A DNA stretch of 64,000 nucleotides from JACPRL01 sp035573715 (GTDB taxonomy: Bacteria; Acidobacteriota; Terriglobia; Acidiferrales; 2-02-FULL-67-57). The position numbers were made by a program, and so were the translations under genes. Every line of letters starts with the position of its first letter. Position 1 is the first letter of the stretch. Location of the stretch: NCBI GenBank assembly GCA_035573715.1, contig DATLZZ010000022.1, positions 99,068 to 163,067 of the forward strand. The letters run 5' to 3'. Below the pieces are notes generated by a model. That model was not told where the DNA came from, did not search any database, and saw only the letters and a list, made by a program, of their open reading frames with translations. This document shows positions 15,597 to 26,100 of this stretch, one piece after another.

Positions 15597-16499
15597 CTAG
15601 GTGGTGCGCCAGCGGCGCTTGTTGCGCTTTTCGTCGTACATCGAGGCGTCGGCCTGGTGGACGAGCTCTTCGATGGAGAGCGGCGTATCGTGGGCGGCGC
15701 GGGCCACGCCCAAGCTGAGCGAAATCTCGTACGGCAACTCCTTGCTGCTGTTCGCCTCTTTGAGCAAATCGCGCAGCTCCAGGATGGGCCGCTGGGCGCT
15801 GCCGGTGTCGGCCTCGACGGCGAGCACGGCGAACTCATCACCGGCGAGCCGGGCGATGATGTCGGAGTCGCGGAAGGCCTCGCGGATGATGGAGGCGGCT
15901 TTGGCGATGGCGCGGTCGCCTTCGGCGTGGCCGTGGGTGTCGTTAATCTGCTTGAGCCCGTCCATGTCGATGAAGAAGATGAGGAAGCCGCGGCGGGTGC
16001 GGCGGGCGATTTTCTGCTGCTGCTCGGCGAGAACGGAGAAGCCACGGCGATTGTAGAGGCCGGTCAGCTCATCCACCAGCGAGAGGCTGCGCAGCTCCTG
16101 GCGCATCCGGTTGCGCTCGATGGCGTAGCGGATGGCGCGGCTCAGCAGCCCGCCTTCGAACTGGCCTTTGACCAGATAGTCCTGGGCGCCCAAGCGCACC
16201 GCTTCCAGCGCCAGCTCTTCATCTTTCATCCCCGACAGCACGATGATGGGAACCTCGGGCGACTGCCCGTGGAGCCGCCCGAAGGTGTCGAAGCCCTGGC
16301 TATCGGGCAGCATGAGGTCGAGGAGAACGACGTCGGGCGGGTCGGCGGCCACCGATTCCGAGGCCTCTTTCAAGGTGCCGACGTGCATCACGTGCATCGC
16401 GCTGCCAATGGCCGCGGCCAGCATTTTGCGGAAGAGCAGCGCGTGGTCGGGCTCGTCCTCGACCAGCAGCACGCGAATCGGTTTTTCCGTTCCAGTCAT
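15597..16499 (-). CDS. Response regulator with GGDEF (diguanylate cyclase) output domain
   Basis: 300 residues from the ATG at 16499. Residues about 6-125 are a receiver domain with acidic pocket in LLVEDEPDH, phospho-acceptor Asp in DVVLLDLMLPDS and the Lys in DYLVKGQF. Residues about 150-298 are a GGDEF domain (LVDELTGLYNRRGF, FFIDMDGLKQIND). The active-site signature is AGDEF, a common active variant, and an RDSD inhibitory site for product c-di-GMP lies 5 residues before it. It should make c-di-GMP when phosphorylated by an unlinked histidine kinase. A PilZ c-di-GMP receptor lies at 21032. Confidence 0.9.
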   Translation of the reverse strand: MTGTEKPIRVLLVEDEPDHALLFRKMLAAAIGSAMHVMHVGTLKEASESVAADPPDVVLLDLMLPDSQGFDTFGRLHGQSPEVPIIVLSGMKDEELALEAVRLGAQDYLVKGQFEGGLLSRAIRYAIERNRMRQELRSLSLVDELTGLYNRRGFSVLAEQQQKIARRTRRGFLIFFIDMDGLKQINDTHGHAEGDRAIAKAASIIREAFRDSDIIARLAGDEFAVLAVEADTGSAQRPILELRDLLKEANSSKELPYEISLSLGVARAAHDTPLSIEELVHQADASMYDEKRNKRRWRTT

Positions 16500-16594
16500 C
16501 CGGTGCGCATCGTAGCACAAACGCCGCGGCCGCAACATCCGGCAAACCTGTCCGGGTTCCTTGGCATCGCAGAGTGCGTTATGATAGGGCGGTT

Positions 16595-18217
16595 ATGAAG
16601 GGCGTGGGGGAGCGCCATTCGGACACCTTTCGGTGGGCGCGCACCAACCTGCGCCTGTTGCGTCGGCGGGTGCAACTGTGGGAACGCCGGCAAGTGCGTA
16701 ACCTCGTCCTGGTTCTCTTCGAGCCCGACCCTCCCGCCGATCCCGACCCTTTCGGTCCCGAGTTGGATCTCAGCGGCGGCCTGACACTCCGCACCATCGT
16801 TTGCTCCGCCGGGTTGCATGTATTGCTGGTGACGACGCCGCTGCCGGAATTCCTGGCCGCGCTCATCCCTCAGTCCGCACAAGCACAGCCGGAGTTGGAA
16901 GAAGCGCAACTGGCCACCTCGCGGGTTCTGCCTCCCATTTATCCGCGCCGGATGCCGAAGAGCCGGCCGAATCCCGGCGGCAAGGAAGGCCAGCCGCTGC
17001 CGCCGCTCGGCGCGGAAGCGCGGGCCCAGCAAACGATCGTCTCCACACCGAAGGATCCCAATCATCCGCGGCAAACCCTGCTGCAACAGTTCGGCCGCGA
17101 GCGCCTGCGGGTTCCGCAGAACGTGAACCTGCCTAACATGGTGATTCCGCCCGACCCGCAGGCGACGCCCGTCGGACAGATTGACTTGTCGCGCTTGCGG
17201 GTCCCGAACGCGCCGGTGGATCCGAACGGTTCGCCGCGCGCGCCCCCGGTGCTGCGGCCGCGACGCAACATCGCGCAACTAGCCCTTCAACAGACTCGCA
17301 AGGTGAATCTCTATCCGCGCCTGACTTTGCCGGAGGGCGCCGGTGGAGGCTCGAAGAGCTCGGCGCCGGAAATCAACCTTCAGTTCGGGACGCCACGCAG
17401 CGGCGACCTGGCGACGCCGGGCGTGCTGGCGCTAAGTGCCACGCCAGGCGCTCCGCGACGCCGGCTCGAACTGCCGGACGCCAACCTCCGCACGCGGTTT
17501 GTCAGCGGGCCCTATTCGGGTGCCGGGAGTCCTGGCGGCGTGCCCACCGGCGTCCCCGGAGCTGAGGGCGGAAGCGGCGGCGGCCCCGGCGGCGTTGCCG
17601 GAGGTGGCGAAGGCTTGATTGTGCCGGGAGTTCTGGTGACTCCGGCTGGAGAAGTTCCTCTGGGCCCGGTAATCGTGGGACGTCAAGGCGGTCCCGGCGT
17701 TCCACCGCCTCCGCCGAAACTCGAGCAACCCGCGCCCTCGGAGGCGCGAGCGAATTCAGCGTCAACGCCGCCTTCGCTCTCACCGCTGGAGCGCGGCCGC
17801 CAATTGATGCAGGAAGCTATGGGCGGAGGCAGCGCCTCGCGCCGCGTCTTCGTGACCTATCTGTATCTCGCCAATCTGACCAGCCAGTCCTCGAGCTGGC
17901 TGCTGCAGTTTGCCGAGCGCAACCCAACCAGCCCCGGGCCGGTTCTTCCGCCGCGGGCGCGAAAGAAGGTTGATCCCTGTTATCCGAGTGAAGCTCTCCG
18001 CGAGCGCGTGGAAGGTGTGGTAGTCGTCTACGGAATCATCCGCGCCGACGGCCGGGTCGAAGACGCAGTGGTGATGAAGGGCGCCAACAGCGCCATCGAC
18101 AGGGCGGCGCTGGACGCCTTCAGCAGTTCTCTCTTTGAGCCCGGACGCAAGAACGGACGACCGGTGGACGTCGAGGCCCTGGTCGAGATTCCTTTCCGGC
18201 TCGTTCCCTGTATGTAG
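16595..18217 (+). CDS. TonB C-terminal domain protein with long Pro/Gly-rich linker
   Basis: About 540 residues. The N-terminus is cytoplasmic and basic (LRLLRRRVQLWERRQ), followed by one membrane segment near residues 72-95 (TIVCSAGLHVLLVTTPLPEFLAAL). Residues about 100-440 are a Pro-, Gly- and Arg-rich linker that could span the periplasm. The last 90 residues are a TonB C-terminal domain (KKVDPCYPSEALRERVEGVVVV and GRVEDAVVMKGANSAID). It probably energises outer-membrane receptors such as that at 23127. No ExbB or ExbD gene is adjacent. Start at ATG 16595 preferred over GTG 16574. Confidence 0.82.
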   Translation: MKGVGERHSDTFRWARTNLRLLRRRVQLWERRQVRNLVLVLFEPDPPADPDPFGPELDLSGGLTLRTIVCSAGLHVLLVTTPLPEFLAALIPQSAQAQPELEEAQLATSRVLPPIYPRRMPKSRPNPGGKEGQPLPPLGAEARAQQTIVSTPKDPNHPRQTLLQQFGRERLRVPQNVNLPNMVIPPDPQATPVGQIDLSRLRVPNAPVDPNGSPRAPPVLRPRRNIAQLALQQTRKVNLYPRLTLPEGAGGGSKSSAPEINLQFGTPRSGDLATPGVLALSATPGAPRRRLELPDANLRTRFVSGPYSGAGSPGGVPTGVPGAEGGSGGGPGGVAGGGEGLIVPGVLVTPAGEVPLGPVIVGRQGGPGVPPPPPKLEQPAPSEARANSASTPPSLSPLERGRQLMQEAMGGGSASRRVFVTYLYLANLTSQSSSWLLQFAERNPTSPGPVLPPRARKKVDPCYPSEALRERVEGVVVVYGIIRADGRVEDAVVMKGANSAIDRAALDAFSSSLFEPGRKNGRPVDVEALVEIPFRLVPCM

Positions 18218-18222
18218 TCGGT

Positions 18223-18690
18223 TTACACCTGGCGGCTGACCGCGAAAGCTTCAAACCGCTGACCCACGGTGTCCCCGAAGTAGTCCAGGATGCGGCTCAT
18301 CTCCAGCAGGCGGGTCCGCCAGCCCGGCCAGTTGAGGGCGTGCTGCACTCGAACCGCAAGGCGGAGAACCTGGAAGTCCATCACCAGCAACCGCTCGCGG
18401 GTGGTGTAGTGGCCGAGATGGACGGTGGCGGCGTTGCGCAGCAGGTAGGTCAGGGCACTGTAGTCGCGCTCGAGGGCCGCGATGCAGGCGCGAGCGTCAG
18501 CCGGCTGCTCGCCGTCGGTTTCCAGCGCCTGACGGATAACGCGGTAACAGAGATGATTGGCGACCGCGACTTCCGCGCTGACTTTCGAGTCGGCACAGCC
18601 GCGGACAATGTTCTGGAGGGTGGTGTGGAGCCAGAAAACCAGGGCCGCAACCGAGCCACCGAGAACCGTCAGACTGATAACCAGCGACAT
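18223..18690 (-). CDS. Hypothetical membrane-anchored protein
   Basis: 155 residues with one N-terminal membrane anchor (LVISLTVLGGSVAALVFWLHT) and a soluble helical region (residues 30-155) rich in Leu, Arg and Ala. No known domain is recognised. It converges with the TonB-like gene with only 5 bp between the stops. Confidence 0.55.
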   Translation of the reverse strand: MSLVISLTVLGGSVAALVFWLHTTLQNIVRGCADSKVSAEVAVANHLCYRVIRQALETDGEQPADARACIAALERDYSALTYLLRNAATVHLGHYTTRERLLVMDFQVLRLAVRVQHALNWPGWRTRLLEMSRILDYFGDTVGQRFEAFAVSRQV

Positions 18691-18826
18691 CCAGTATCCC
18701 CTTACTAGCTGTACCTCTACGCCTCCACTGATAGCCTACGACGGCGGCCCCCGGCTGACAATGGAGAGGCCGTCCTATTGAGGGGGTACGAAGGTGTTGC
18801 CGCTAAGCCTTGTCTTTTCAGGCTGT

Positions 18827-20884
18827 TCAGGGAGTGGGGCCGGCGCCCAGGAATTCCTTGAGCCACTTCTGGTTCTCGTTGTACCAGTAAATCGAGTTTT
18901 GAGGCTTCAGCACCCAGTGGTTCTCATCCGGATAGTAGATCAGGCGGCTCTTGACGCCACGCTTTTGCAACGTATTGAAGAGCTCCACGCCGTGGTTCAC
19001 CGGAACGCGGTAGTCACGCTCGCCGTGGATAATGAGCGTCGGTGTGTTGAAGTTGGCGGCTTGCAGGTGCGGCGAGATGTGCTCGAACTCCGCCTTGCGC
19101 TCCCAGTACTCTCCGAACCGGCTCTTGTTGGCGGCGTAGTCGGCACCCACTTGCGTGTAGAGGTTGTAGACGGCGGCGTGCGCCACCAGAGTCTTGAACG
19201 GGTGCGGCCGGCCAAGGATCAGCGTGGCGAGATACCCCCCGTAGCTGCCGCCGCCGGCGCCCATGCGCTCGGAATCAATCCACGGCTGCTGCTGGAACCA
19301 ACGCGCCGCCGCGATGGTGTCCTGATACGGAAGATCAGCCTGGTTGGGATTGATGGAGTCGGTGAAGGCCTGCCCGAAGCCGCTGGAGCCGTGGAAGTTG
19401 TGCCAGGCGGTCACATAGCCCCAGCCGGAAAAAATCTGCGCGTTCCAGCGCCAGTGGAAGCTGTCGGTCACGCCGTTGTGCGGCCCGCCGTGGAGCAGAA
19501 AATAGAACGGCCATTTCTTGGCCGGGTCGAAGTCGGGCGGATAGATGATCCACATCTGGATGTCGGCACTGTTGGCGCCCTTGTAGGTGACGCTCTCGTA
19601 GCGGCCCCAGGCCACGTTGGCCAGCAGTTCGTCGTTGAAGGTGGAAAGCTTGGTGGCGGCGCCGGTTGTCGTGTCGACGCGCACCAGCGTCGGCGGCTCG
19701 GAGAAGCTCTGCCGCAGCGCCACCAGCACCTTGCCGTCGTCGGAGAGGGCGAGGTTGGAAAAACTCTTGTCCTTGGTGATGGCCGTCGGCTTGCCGGTGG
19801 CGGCGTCGATCCGGTAGACGCGGTTGTGGGCGGCATCGTCAATAGCGGCGTAGAAGGCCTCGCTGTCGGGCGTCCATACAAGGTCGCCGACCGAGCGGTC
19901 CCACTCTTCGGTCATCACCTTGTTCGAGCCGGCGCGCCGGTCGTGCAGGACCAGGCGCGCCTTGTCGGCGTAGAACCCTTTGATGATCTGGTGCTCGAAG
20001 GCCAGCCAGCGGCCGTCGGGACTGTAGAGCGGGCTGGTGTCGCCCGCCTTGTTCTCCGCGGTGATGTTCTTCGCTTCGCCGCCCGTTGCGGCAATCAAGT
20101 AGACGTCGGGGTTCGGATCGACGCCGGTCCTATCGGTATCGGCTGTGAACGCAATCTCCTTCCCGTCGGGTGAGATGTCATAAGTATCAGCGCCGGCGCC
20201 GGAGCGGGGAAGTTGTAGCTTGGTGCCGACGGTAACGGCGGTCGGCTCACCGCCCTCAACGCTGATGGTGAAGAGATGCGCCTCGCGGTCGTCGTGGAAG
20301 GTGTCCCAGTAGCGGATGGGCGCTTTGTCCCAGGTCTTGGCGCTGACTTTCGAGTCCTTGCGTTCCTTGAGGCGCTTGGCCATCTCCTCCCACTTCAGGC
20401 CGGGCCAGACGCGGCTGACGAAAGCGAGGCGCTTCGAGTCGGGGAACCACTTGGGCGCCGACGCCCCGGTGGGCACGTTGGTGAGCCGCCAGGCTTCGCC
20501 GCCGGAGGTGGAGATGAGGTAGAGCTGCGTCGTTTCGTCCTCACCGCGGCGGGAGACGAAGGCAATCCACTTGCCGTCAGGGCTCCAGGCGGGGCTGGAG
20601 TCCGAGCCATCGTGCGTGGTCAACCGCCGGGCTTCACCGCCGTCGGTTGGCACCAGCCAGAGGTTGGTCGTGCCCTTGTCTTTGGCAACGTCGTAGGTGG
20701 TAACCGGCACCGCAGCCCACTTGCCGTTGGGCGAAATCTCCGGCGCGCCCAGCCGCTTGATCTTCCATAGAGTCTCAACGGTCAGCGGCGACTTTTCAGC
20801 CGTCGGCGTTTGGGCGGAAACAGCCGGCGCAGCAGCCACCAACAGCGCGAGGGCGAGCAGGGAATGGGCAAGAGGCTTCTTCAT
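18827..20884 (-). CDS. Secreted S9 family dipeptidyl-peptidase-type peptidase
   Basis: 685 residues from the ATG at 20884 (GGAGGA 8 bp upstream; a longer frame lacks a site). Signal peptide residues 1-25 (HSLLALALLVAAAPAVSAQ). Residues about 40-410 form a PD40-type beta propeller with many SPDGKW blocks. The catalytic domain has Ser in GAGGGSYGGYLATL, Asp in GERDYRVPVNHG and His in DENHWVLK. These match the dipeptidyl peptidase IV/acylaminoacyl peptidase type. It is a second S9 enzyme, with only modest resemblance to the one at 10328. Confidence 0.9.
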   Translation of the reverse strand: MKKPLAHSLLALALLVAAAPAVSAQTPTAEKSPLTVETLWKIKRLGAPEISPNGKWAAVPVTTYDVAKDKGTTNLWLVPTDGGEARRLTTHDGSDSSPAWSPDGKWIAFVSRRGEDETTQLYLISTSGGEAWRLTNVPTGASAPKWFPDSKRLAFVSRVWPGLKWEEMAKRLKERKDSKVSAKTWDKAPIRYWDTFHDDREAHLFTISVEGGEPTAVTVGTKLQLPRSGAGADTYDISPDGKEIAFTADTDRTGVDPNPDVYLIAATGGEAKNITAENKAGDTSPLYSPDGRWLAFEHQIIKGFYADKARLVLHDRRAGSNKVMTEEWDRSVGDLVWTPDSEAFYAAIDDAAHNRVYRIDAATGKPTAITKDKSFSNLALSDDGKVLVALRQSFSEPPTLVRVDTTTGAATKLSTFNDELLANVAWGRYESVTYKGANSADIQMWIIYPPDFDPAKKWPFYFLLHGGPHNGVTDSFHWRWNAQIFSGWGYVTAWHNFHGSSGFGQAFTDSINPNQADLPYQDTIAAARWFQQQPWIDSERMGAGGGSYGGYLATLILGRPHPFKTLVAHAAVYNLYTQVGADYAANKSRFGEYWERKAEFEHISPHLQAANFNTPTLIIHGERDYRVPVNHGVELFNTLQKRGVKSRLIYYPDENHWVLKPQNSIYWYNENQKWLKEFLGAGPTP

Positions 20885-21031
20885 GAACAGGTCCTCCGAG
20901 GGAATCCTTTCGAGCCGGGTATCATACACCAGCTCTGAGGCAGAAAAGCCAAGAATCACCCACAACTCCGACCTCTCTCTTGCTTCTGAGGCACCGCCGC
21001 GCTTAGGATAGGCGCACTGGGGGCTGAGACT

Positions 21032-21352
21032 ATGGCACGTCCGGACAAGCGGTATTCGCCGCGCCTGTCGGCGTCGGCAGGCGACTACGTGGTTTACGTC
21101 GAAGGCTCGGGCACCATCCGCGACATCAGCCTCGGCGGGGTGTTTATCCAGGACAAGAACCCGCTGCCCGAAGGAACCGTGTTCGGCTTCACGCTGCGCA
21201 TCGACGACGAGCTGTTGCCCCTCAAGGGCGTGGTGCGCCGCTCCATCGCCCGCACCGGCATGGGCATCCAGTTCCAGGATCTCAACGCCGAGGCGATGAG
21301 CAAGCTGGAGCGCGTCCTCAACAAGAAGCGAATGAAAGCGGGGAAGGACTGA
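21032..21352 (+). CDS. PilZ domain protein (c-di-GMP receptor)
   Basis: A 106-residue single-domain PilZ protein. The c-di-GMP binding residues are visible as the RxxxR motif (RYSPR at residues 6-10) and the D-x-S-x-x-G motif (DISLGG), followed by the beta-barrel with VRRSIARTGMGIQFQDL. The tail is lysine-rich. It should bind c-di-GMP made by enzymes such as the GGDEF protein at 15597. It converges on the GWxTD gene with 9 bp between. Confidence 0.9.
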   Translation: MARPDKRYSPRLSASAGDYVVYVEGSGTIRDISLGGVFIQDKNPLPEGTVFGFTLRIDDELLPLKGVVRRSIARTGMGIQFQDLNAEAMSKLERVLNKKRMKAGKD

Positions 21353-21361
21353 CGGCCACGC

Positions 21362-23020
21362 TCAGGGAACCACGCGAAAGGGCGACGACGCCGTCACGGT
21401 AGCGTTCTGCACCCAGTCGGTAATCGTAATCTTCAGCTTGTATTCTCCTGGCTGCAGCGACCCCAGTCCGAGCCGCTTCTCGAGCGTGAGCTGCTGGCCG
21501 GCTTGCTTCATATCGGCGGTGGTTTCGATCTGGTTGAAGATAATGTCGCCGCCGCGGTGAACTGAGTAGCTGACGGTAGCGTAGGGCTTCTGCGTCTTGG
21601 GATCGATGCTCAGGTTGTAGACCTGCAGGTAGACCCCGACTCGGTCGTTGGGGCGGAACTCCTCGCGCACCGCCGGGCGCACTTTGGTGCCCCCGAGCAC
21701 AAAGGGGCCGCGGCCGACTTCCTTGGCGGGCACGCGCTCGATCTGGTCGGCCAGGATCAGGCTGCTGATCTCCAGCTTGCCCCCTTCGAACCGCGGCACC
21801 GCCAGCCGCCGCTCCAGCACGCCCAGGTTGCCGCTGTTCAAGTCCTTCAGCACCACGCTCATCCGGTAGAGCCCTGAACTCAACGGCAGCGCCTTCTGGT
21901 AAACCACCTGCTGCTGGAGCGTTTCTTCCAGCAGGGAAGCGGGGACGTCGAGTTGGATCACATCCTCAAAGATCTGCACGATGCGCCCGCCGAGCGTGGT
22001 GATGCGCCCGAAGACGTTGACAGTGGCGTGGTGCACGCCGCTTTCTTCCCTGAACATCAGATCTTTCTTCCGCAACGAGAAGGTGAGCGGCACCAGCACC
22101 GTCTCGTCGGTAATGCGCAGGAAGTCGGCCCGCAGGTCGAACGGCAGCAGGTTGAAACTGATGCGCGTGTTCACCACTTCTTCCAGGTCTTTGAACTTCA
22201 CCGGCGGCGGTTGCTGGATGCGCGCCAGCCTCTCCAGGCGCTCGAACGGCTCCATGGACTTCGTCTGGTAGGGCGCGCGCGGCAGCCGGGTGCCGTCCAG
22301 GCGCAGGAAGCGGTCGCGCTTGCGCGCCAGGCCGGACTGTTCAGTCAGGCTCAGGCCGGCGCCGGGGATTTCCAGCAGCGCGTCCTTTTCGGACGGGTCC
22401 ATCGTCAGCCGGTATTCGCCGCTGCCAGTGATATCGACGAACTCCAGAATGACGTTGGTGCCGATGCCCTCCAGGTTGCGGTAGCGCCACTTCTCGTAGG
22501 CGTGCACCATGGTCGCCCCGCCGCCTTCCTCCAGCGGTCGGTCGTACATCCCGCCGGCGGGCGCGCCCTCGATTTCATCCGGCGGGCCGTAGATGATGTA
22601 GACGCGGCCGCGGTCGGACTCCCAGCCGCGAATGCCGCTGGAGAAGCGCTCGTTGGCGTAGGCGATGCGGCGGTAGTGCTCTTCCTTGTACTCGTTCTCG
22701 AGGGTGTCCGGCGTGGGGTCGCGCCGCAACCAGAACTGCTCGATAAACGCCTCGCGCTCTTCTTCGGTGCCCAGTTGCTCGAAGGCTTCGCGCTCTTCGG
22801 GCGTGATGATGTAGACCACGTCTTCTTGGAGCCAGCTCTTGTAGCGCTTCTCCAACTCCTTGCGCAGCGCTTTCTCGCGCTTCTGGCGCTCCTTCTCGCT
22901 GAGCTCCCGTTGTGGCAACTCATCGGTGAGCGGTTTGGGTGGTTCCTGTTGGCCCGAAAGGGGCAGGGCAAGCCCCAAGACGATGAGCGGAACGAAGGCT
23001 CCCGGGTTCCGGGTGCGCAT
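21362..23020 (-). CDS. GWxTD domain-containing secreted protein
   Basis: 552 residues from the ATG at 23020 (a GTG at 23032 is possible). Residues 1-24 form a signal peptide ending LSGQQ. Residues about 45-190 hold the GWxTD domain: a charged helix (EKERQKREKALRKELEKRY), FIEQFWLRRDPTPDT, and the signature RGWESDRGRVYIIYGPPDE, where T is replaced by S. The rest is beta-rich with Ig-like character. The family is typical of Acidobacteriota and Bacteroidota-like groups, is periplasmic, and its role is unknown. Confidence 0.88.
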   Translation of the reverse strand: MRTRNPGAFVPLIVLGLALPLSGQQEPPKPLTDELPQRELSEKERQKREKALRKELEKRYKSWLQEDVVYIITPEEREAFEQLGTEEEREAFIEQFWLRRDPTPDTLENEYKEEHYRRIAYANERFSSGIRGWESDRGRVYIIYGPPDEIEGAPAGGMYDRPLEEGGGATMVHAYEKWRYRNLEGIGTNVILEFVDITGSGEYRLTMDPSEKDALLEIPGAGLSLTEQSGLARKRDRFLRLDGTRLPRAPYQTKSMEPFERLERLARIQQPPPVKFKDLEEVVNTRISFNLLPFDLRADFLRITDETVLVPLTFSLRKKDLMFREESGVHHATVNVFGRITTLGGRIVQIFEDVIQLDVPASLLEETLQQQVVYQKALPLSSGLYRMSVVLKDLNSGNLGVLERRLAVPRFEGGKLEISSLILADQIERVPAKEVGRGPFVLGGTKVRPAVREEFRPNDRVGVYLQVYNLSIDPKTQKPYATVSYSVHRGGDIIFNQIETTADMKQAGQQLTLEKRLGLGSLQPGEYKLKITITDWVQNATVTASSPFRVVP

Positions 23021-23076
23021 CTTTGGGGTCACCGGAGGATCATTCTAGGTGCGGGCCGCGATGTGGGTCAAGACAA

Positions 23077-23112
23077 CTGACCCCGAGTGGTTGCGCAACC
23101 ACTCGGGGTCAG
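23077..23112. terminator. Perfect 36-bp palindrome (18-bp arms)
   Basis: CTGACCCCGAGTGGTTGC followed directly by its reverse complement, with no loop. It lies just 3' of the TonB receptor stop (23127) and 5' of the GWxTD gene, both on the minus strand. On that strand TTGTCTT follows, so it could serve as a terminator. Such a long perfect palindrome could also be a protein-binding site. Confidence 0.6.
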
Positions 23113-23126
23113 ATGGTGCCGCGAGG

Positions 23127-26100
23127 TTAGAATTCGTAGCGCAGGCTGAACTGCATCCGCCGCGGCCCGCCCAGCACCCGGCTGTAATCGCCGAAGGTTC
23201 CCTGAATGCCGATGCTGGCCGAGAGGTAGGCGGTGTCGAAGTACGGGGTGTTGGTGATGTTGAACACTTCCCAGCGGAACCGCAGCCGGTGGCCTTCCCA
23301 CGGCATGGGGAACACCTTGCCGACGGCAAAATCCATGGAGAAATAGCCGTCGCCCCGAATCACGTTTCGCTCCCCGCGCAACCCCGGCAGGGTGAAGTGG
23401 AAGAACGGAAAGGCGCCGTCCGGATCCTGCCACAGGTTGGGCCCGCGGTCGTTGTTGGCGTTGTGGGTGTTCTGGGTGGCCGGACAGGGGCCGCCGACCG
23501 CTGTGTGAGTGGGATCCGGCACCGGCGGGCCGCAGGTGGCGTTGCCCTGGAGGTCCCAGTTGGTGGGCCAGACGCGGTCGTTGATTACATTGGCCGGCAG
23601 TCGGCTGTTCCAGCGGAAGATGCCGGAGGTGGACCAACCGCCGATGATCTGGTCTGCCCAGCCGGAGACGTCGCTCCCGAATTTCTTGCCGCGCCCAAAT
23701 GGTAGCTCGACATACCAGTTGGCGTTGATCTGGTGGCGCATGTCGAAGTCCGAGAAGGAGTACTCCAGTTCCGGCTGCCAGGCGTTGATGGTGGTGCCGC
23801 TGTAACCCGCGCCCAGCTCGAACCCGACGATGGGGTCGGCCCGCTCCGGGGTGGAACTCAGGTCGAGCGACTTGGCCAGGGTGTAGTTGAAATCGAACCC
23901 GAAGCCGTGGCTGAACGCCTTGCGGACGGTCAACTGGAAGGCGTGGTACTCCGAGCGGCCCTTCGAGCGCCAAGCCTGCAAGGTGGCGAACTGGTCGTCG
24001 AACATGGCGAACGGGCAGTCAAGAAAGCCGTCACCATCCAGGTCAGTGCCGGAAGAGCAGGTCATATACCCTGGGAAGCCAAACAGATCCATCACGAACG
24101 GAAACACTGTCGTATCCGGATGGACGCAGTTGATCCAATCGTAGGCGACTTGGGTGGGCGAGAAGCCGCCCGCGCCGCCCGGGTCGGCTCCGAAGAGGTC
24201 ACAGGGCAGGAAGCCGCCGTTGATGCCCGCCGGGCCCCAGCTCGGGAACAGGTTCGCCCAGTATCCGTTGGAGAACGTATCATTGGCGAACATCGGGTCG
24301 GTGATGGGCACGCCCTGCTCAAACAGCGCAATCAACTGCTGAGCGGAGTGGAAGTAGCAATCGCCTCCGGTCGGGTCGCAGAGGTCAGCGGGCATGGCGA
24401 GGTCGAAGATGGTCAGCAGCTTACGGCCCTTGCGGCCGACGTAGGCAGCCTCCACCGTATAATCCTGTCCGAAGCGGCGGGCGAGGGCGAAGTTGAGCAC
24501 GTGCGCCTTGGGGGTGCGGATGCTGTTGTCGAGCGCCTGGGTGATGGCGAAGGAGCCGGGGTCAAGCAGGCCGGAGCCAAATGGGTTTTCTCCCGGCGGG
24601 GTCGAGGGGAAGCCGCCCCCGGGTGAGGGGGGCAGCATGCCGGAGGCGGCGGCAACGTCGAACGGCCCGGTAAAGCGCGGGCAATCCGGCGTTCCTGGGT
24701 CCTCGCCTTCGTCGCATCCGCCGAAGGTGCTGTCAATCACCGTCGACATCCCGAACGAACCGAAATCATTGAACGAAGTGACCAAACCGTTTCCGATTCT
24801 GTCGTACACGAGAGAATAACCGCCGCGGAAGACAGTCTTGCCGTCGCCGAACACCTTGTTCAACCACCCGTCCTTGAACTGGGGCGCCCAGGCGGCGGCG
24901 ATGCGCGGCATCCAGTTGTTCGTGTCCCAACTGTAGTAGCCCGGACGGCCATTGGCGGGGCCGCCGAGGTCGAAGGAGATCTGCGGCGCCAGATTCGTGG
25001 GTTCCCCCTGCAGCATGAGTGTCCGCCGCATCTCGAACCAGTCGCCTAGCCCGCCGGGGACAACCTCACCCGTAATGTTGTCGCGAAGAATCGGCACCAC
25101 CTGGTTGCCGTTGGTTTCCCAGGGCGGGGAGGTCAGGAAGTAGCGCACGCCAACGGTGAGGGTAAAGGTGGGAGTGACGCGCCACTGATCCTGGAAGTAC
25201 CACTCGTACTCATCCACCGCAAAGTGGCGTTTAACGGCCTCGCCCACCGGCAGGGTGGCGCCGGTGCGGTCGAAGTTGTACGCCGCCGACGCTTGTGTGA
25301 TGATCCCGAACAGGTTGACCACCGAATCGCGGAACTCATCTCCGCTGCCCGCCACCGAGGGCACCATGGCGCAGATGGGACGCAGGACGGGATCGCACTC
25401 GGCCTCGCCTGGCTCCAGCGCGCGCCCGACGTTGTTCAGCCACGAGGGGTTCATAAAGAAGCCCGGGAAGGAGTTGGAGTTGGTGAAGCGGCTGTTGCGG
25501 GTAAAGCGGATGTCAAAGCCGGCACTGAGCGTATGAGCGCCTCGAGTCCAGCTCACGTCATCCCGCAGGTGATGGGTGGGAATGGTCCGGCCGAAGCTAT
25601 CGGCGTTCGCGTCGCCGTTTTCTTCTTCCAGGTTGTCAATGAACCGGAAGTCGACGAACTCCCGGCTCCGGCGGCCGGCGTCGCTCTCCTTGAGGCGCGT
25701 GTACCCCCAGCGGAACGTGTTTATCGCGCTGGCGCCCAGGATCGTCTTGTAGCCGAGGGCGAAGCCCTTGCTGGCGCCCAAACGGGTCGAGTTGGGCGGG
25801 TCTCCGGGAAACTGAGGTTGGTCGACGACCAAGGCATCGTCCTGCAAAGTTCCGCGCCAGTACACCGTGTGGTTGGCGGCCCGATCGAGGTTCGCATCGG
25901 CCCGGAGGATGTAGGTGTGGAAGGTATTGTCGATCGGAGCGGCAAAGTTGAACCCCACAATGTTCACGCGGTCAAAGGTGCCAGGGGCATTGGGTACCGG
26001 GTAGTTCTGGAAATAAGCCAGCGCGGCCGGGTTGGGCCCGATGCCCAACGGGTCGAGCTGCATCAGTTCCGCCGGGCTCATTCCGTAAAAGCCCGCGGGG

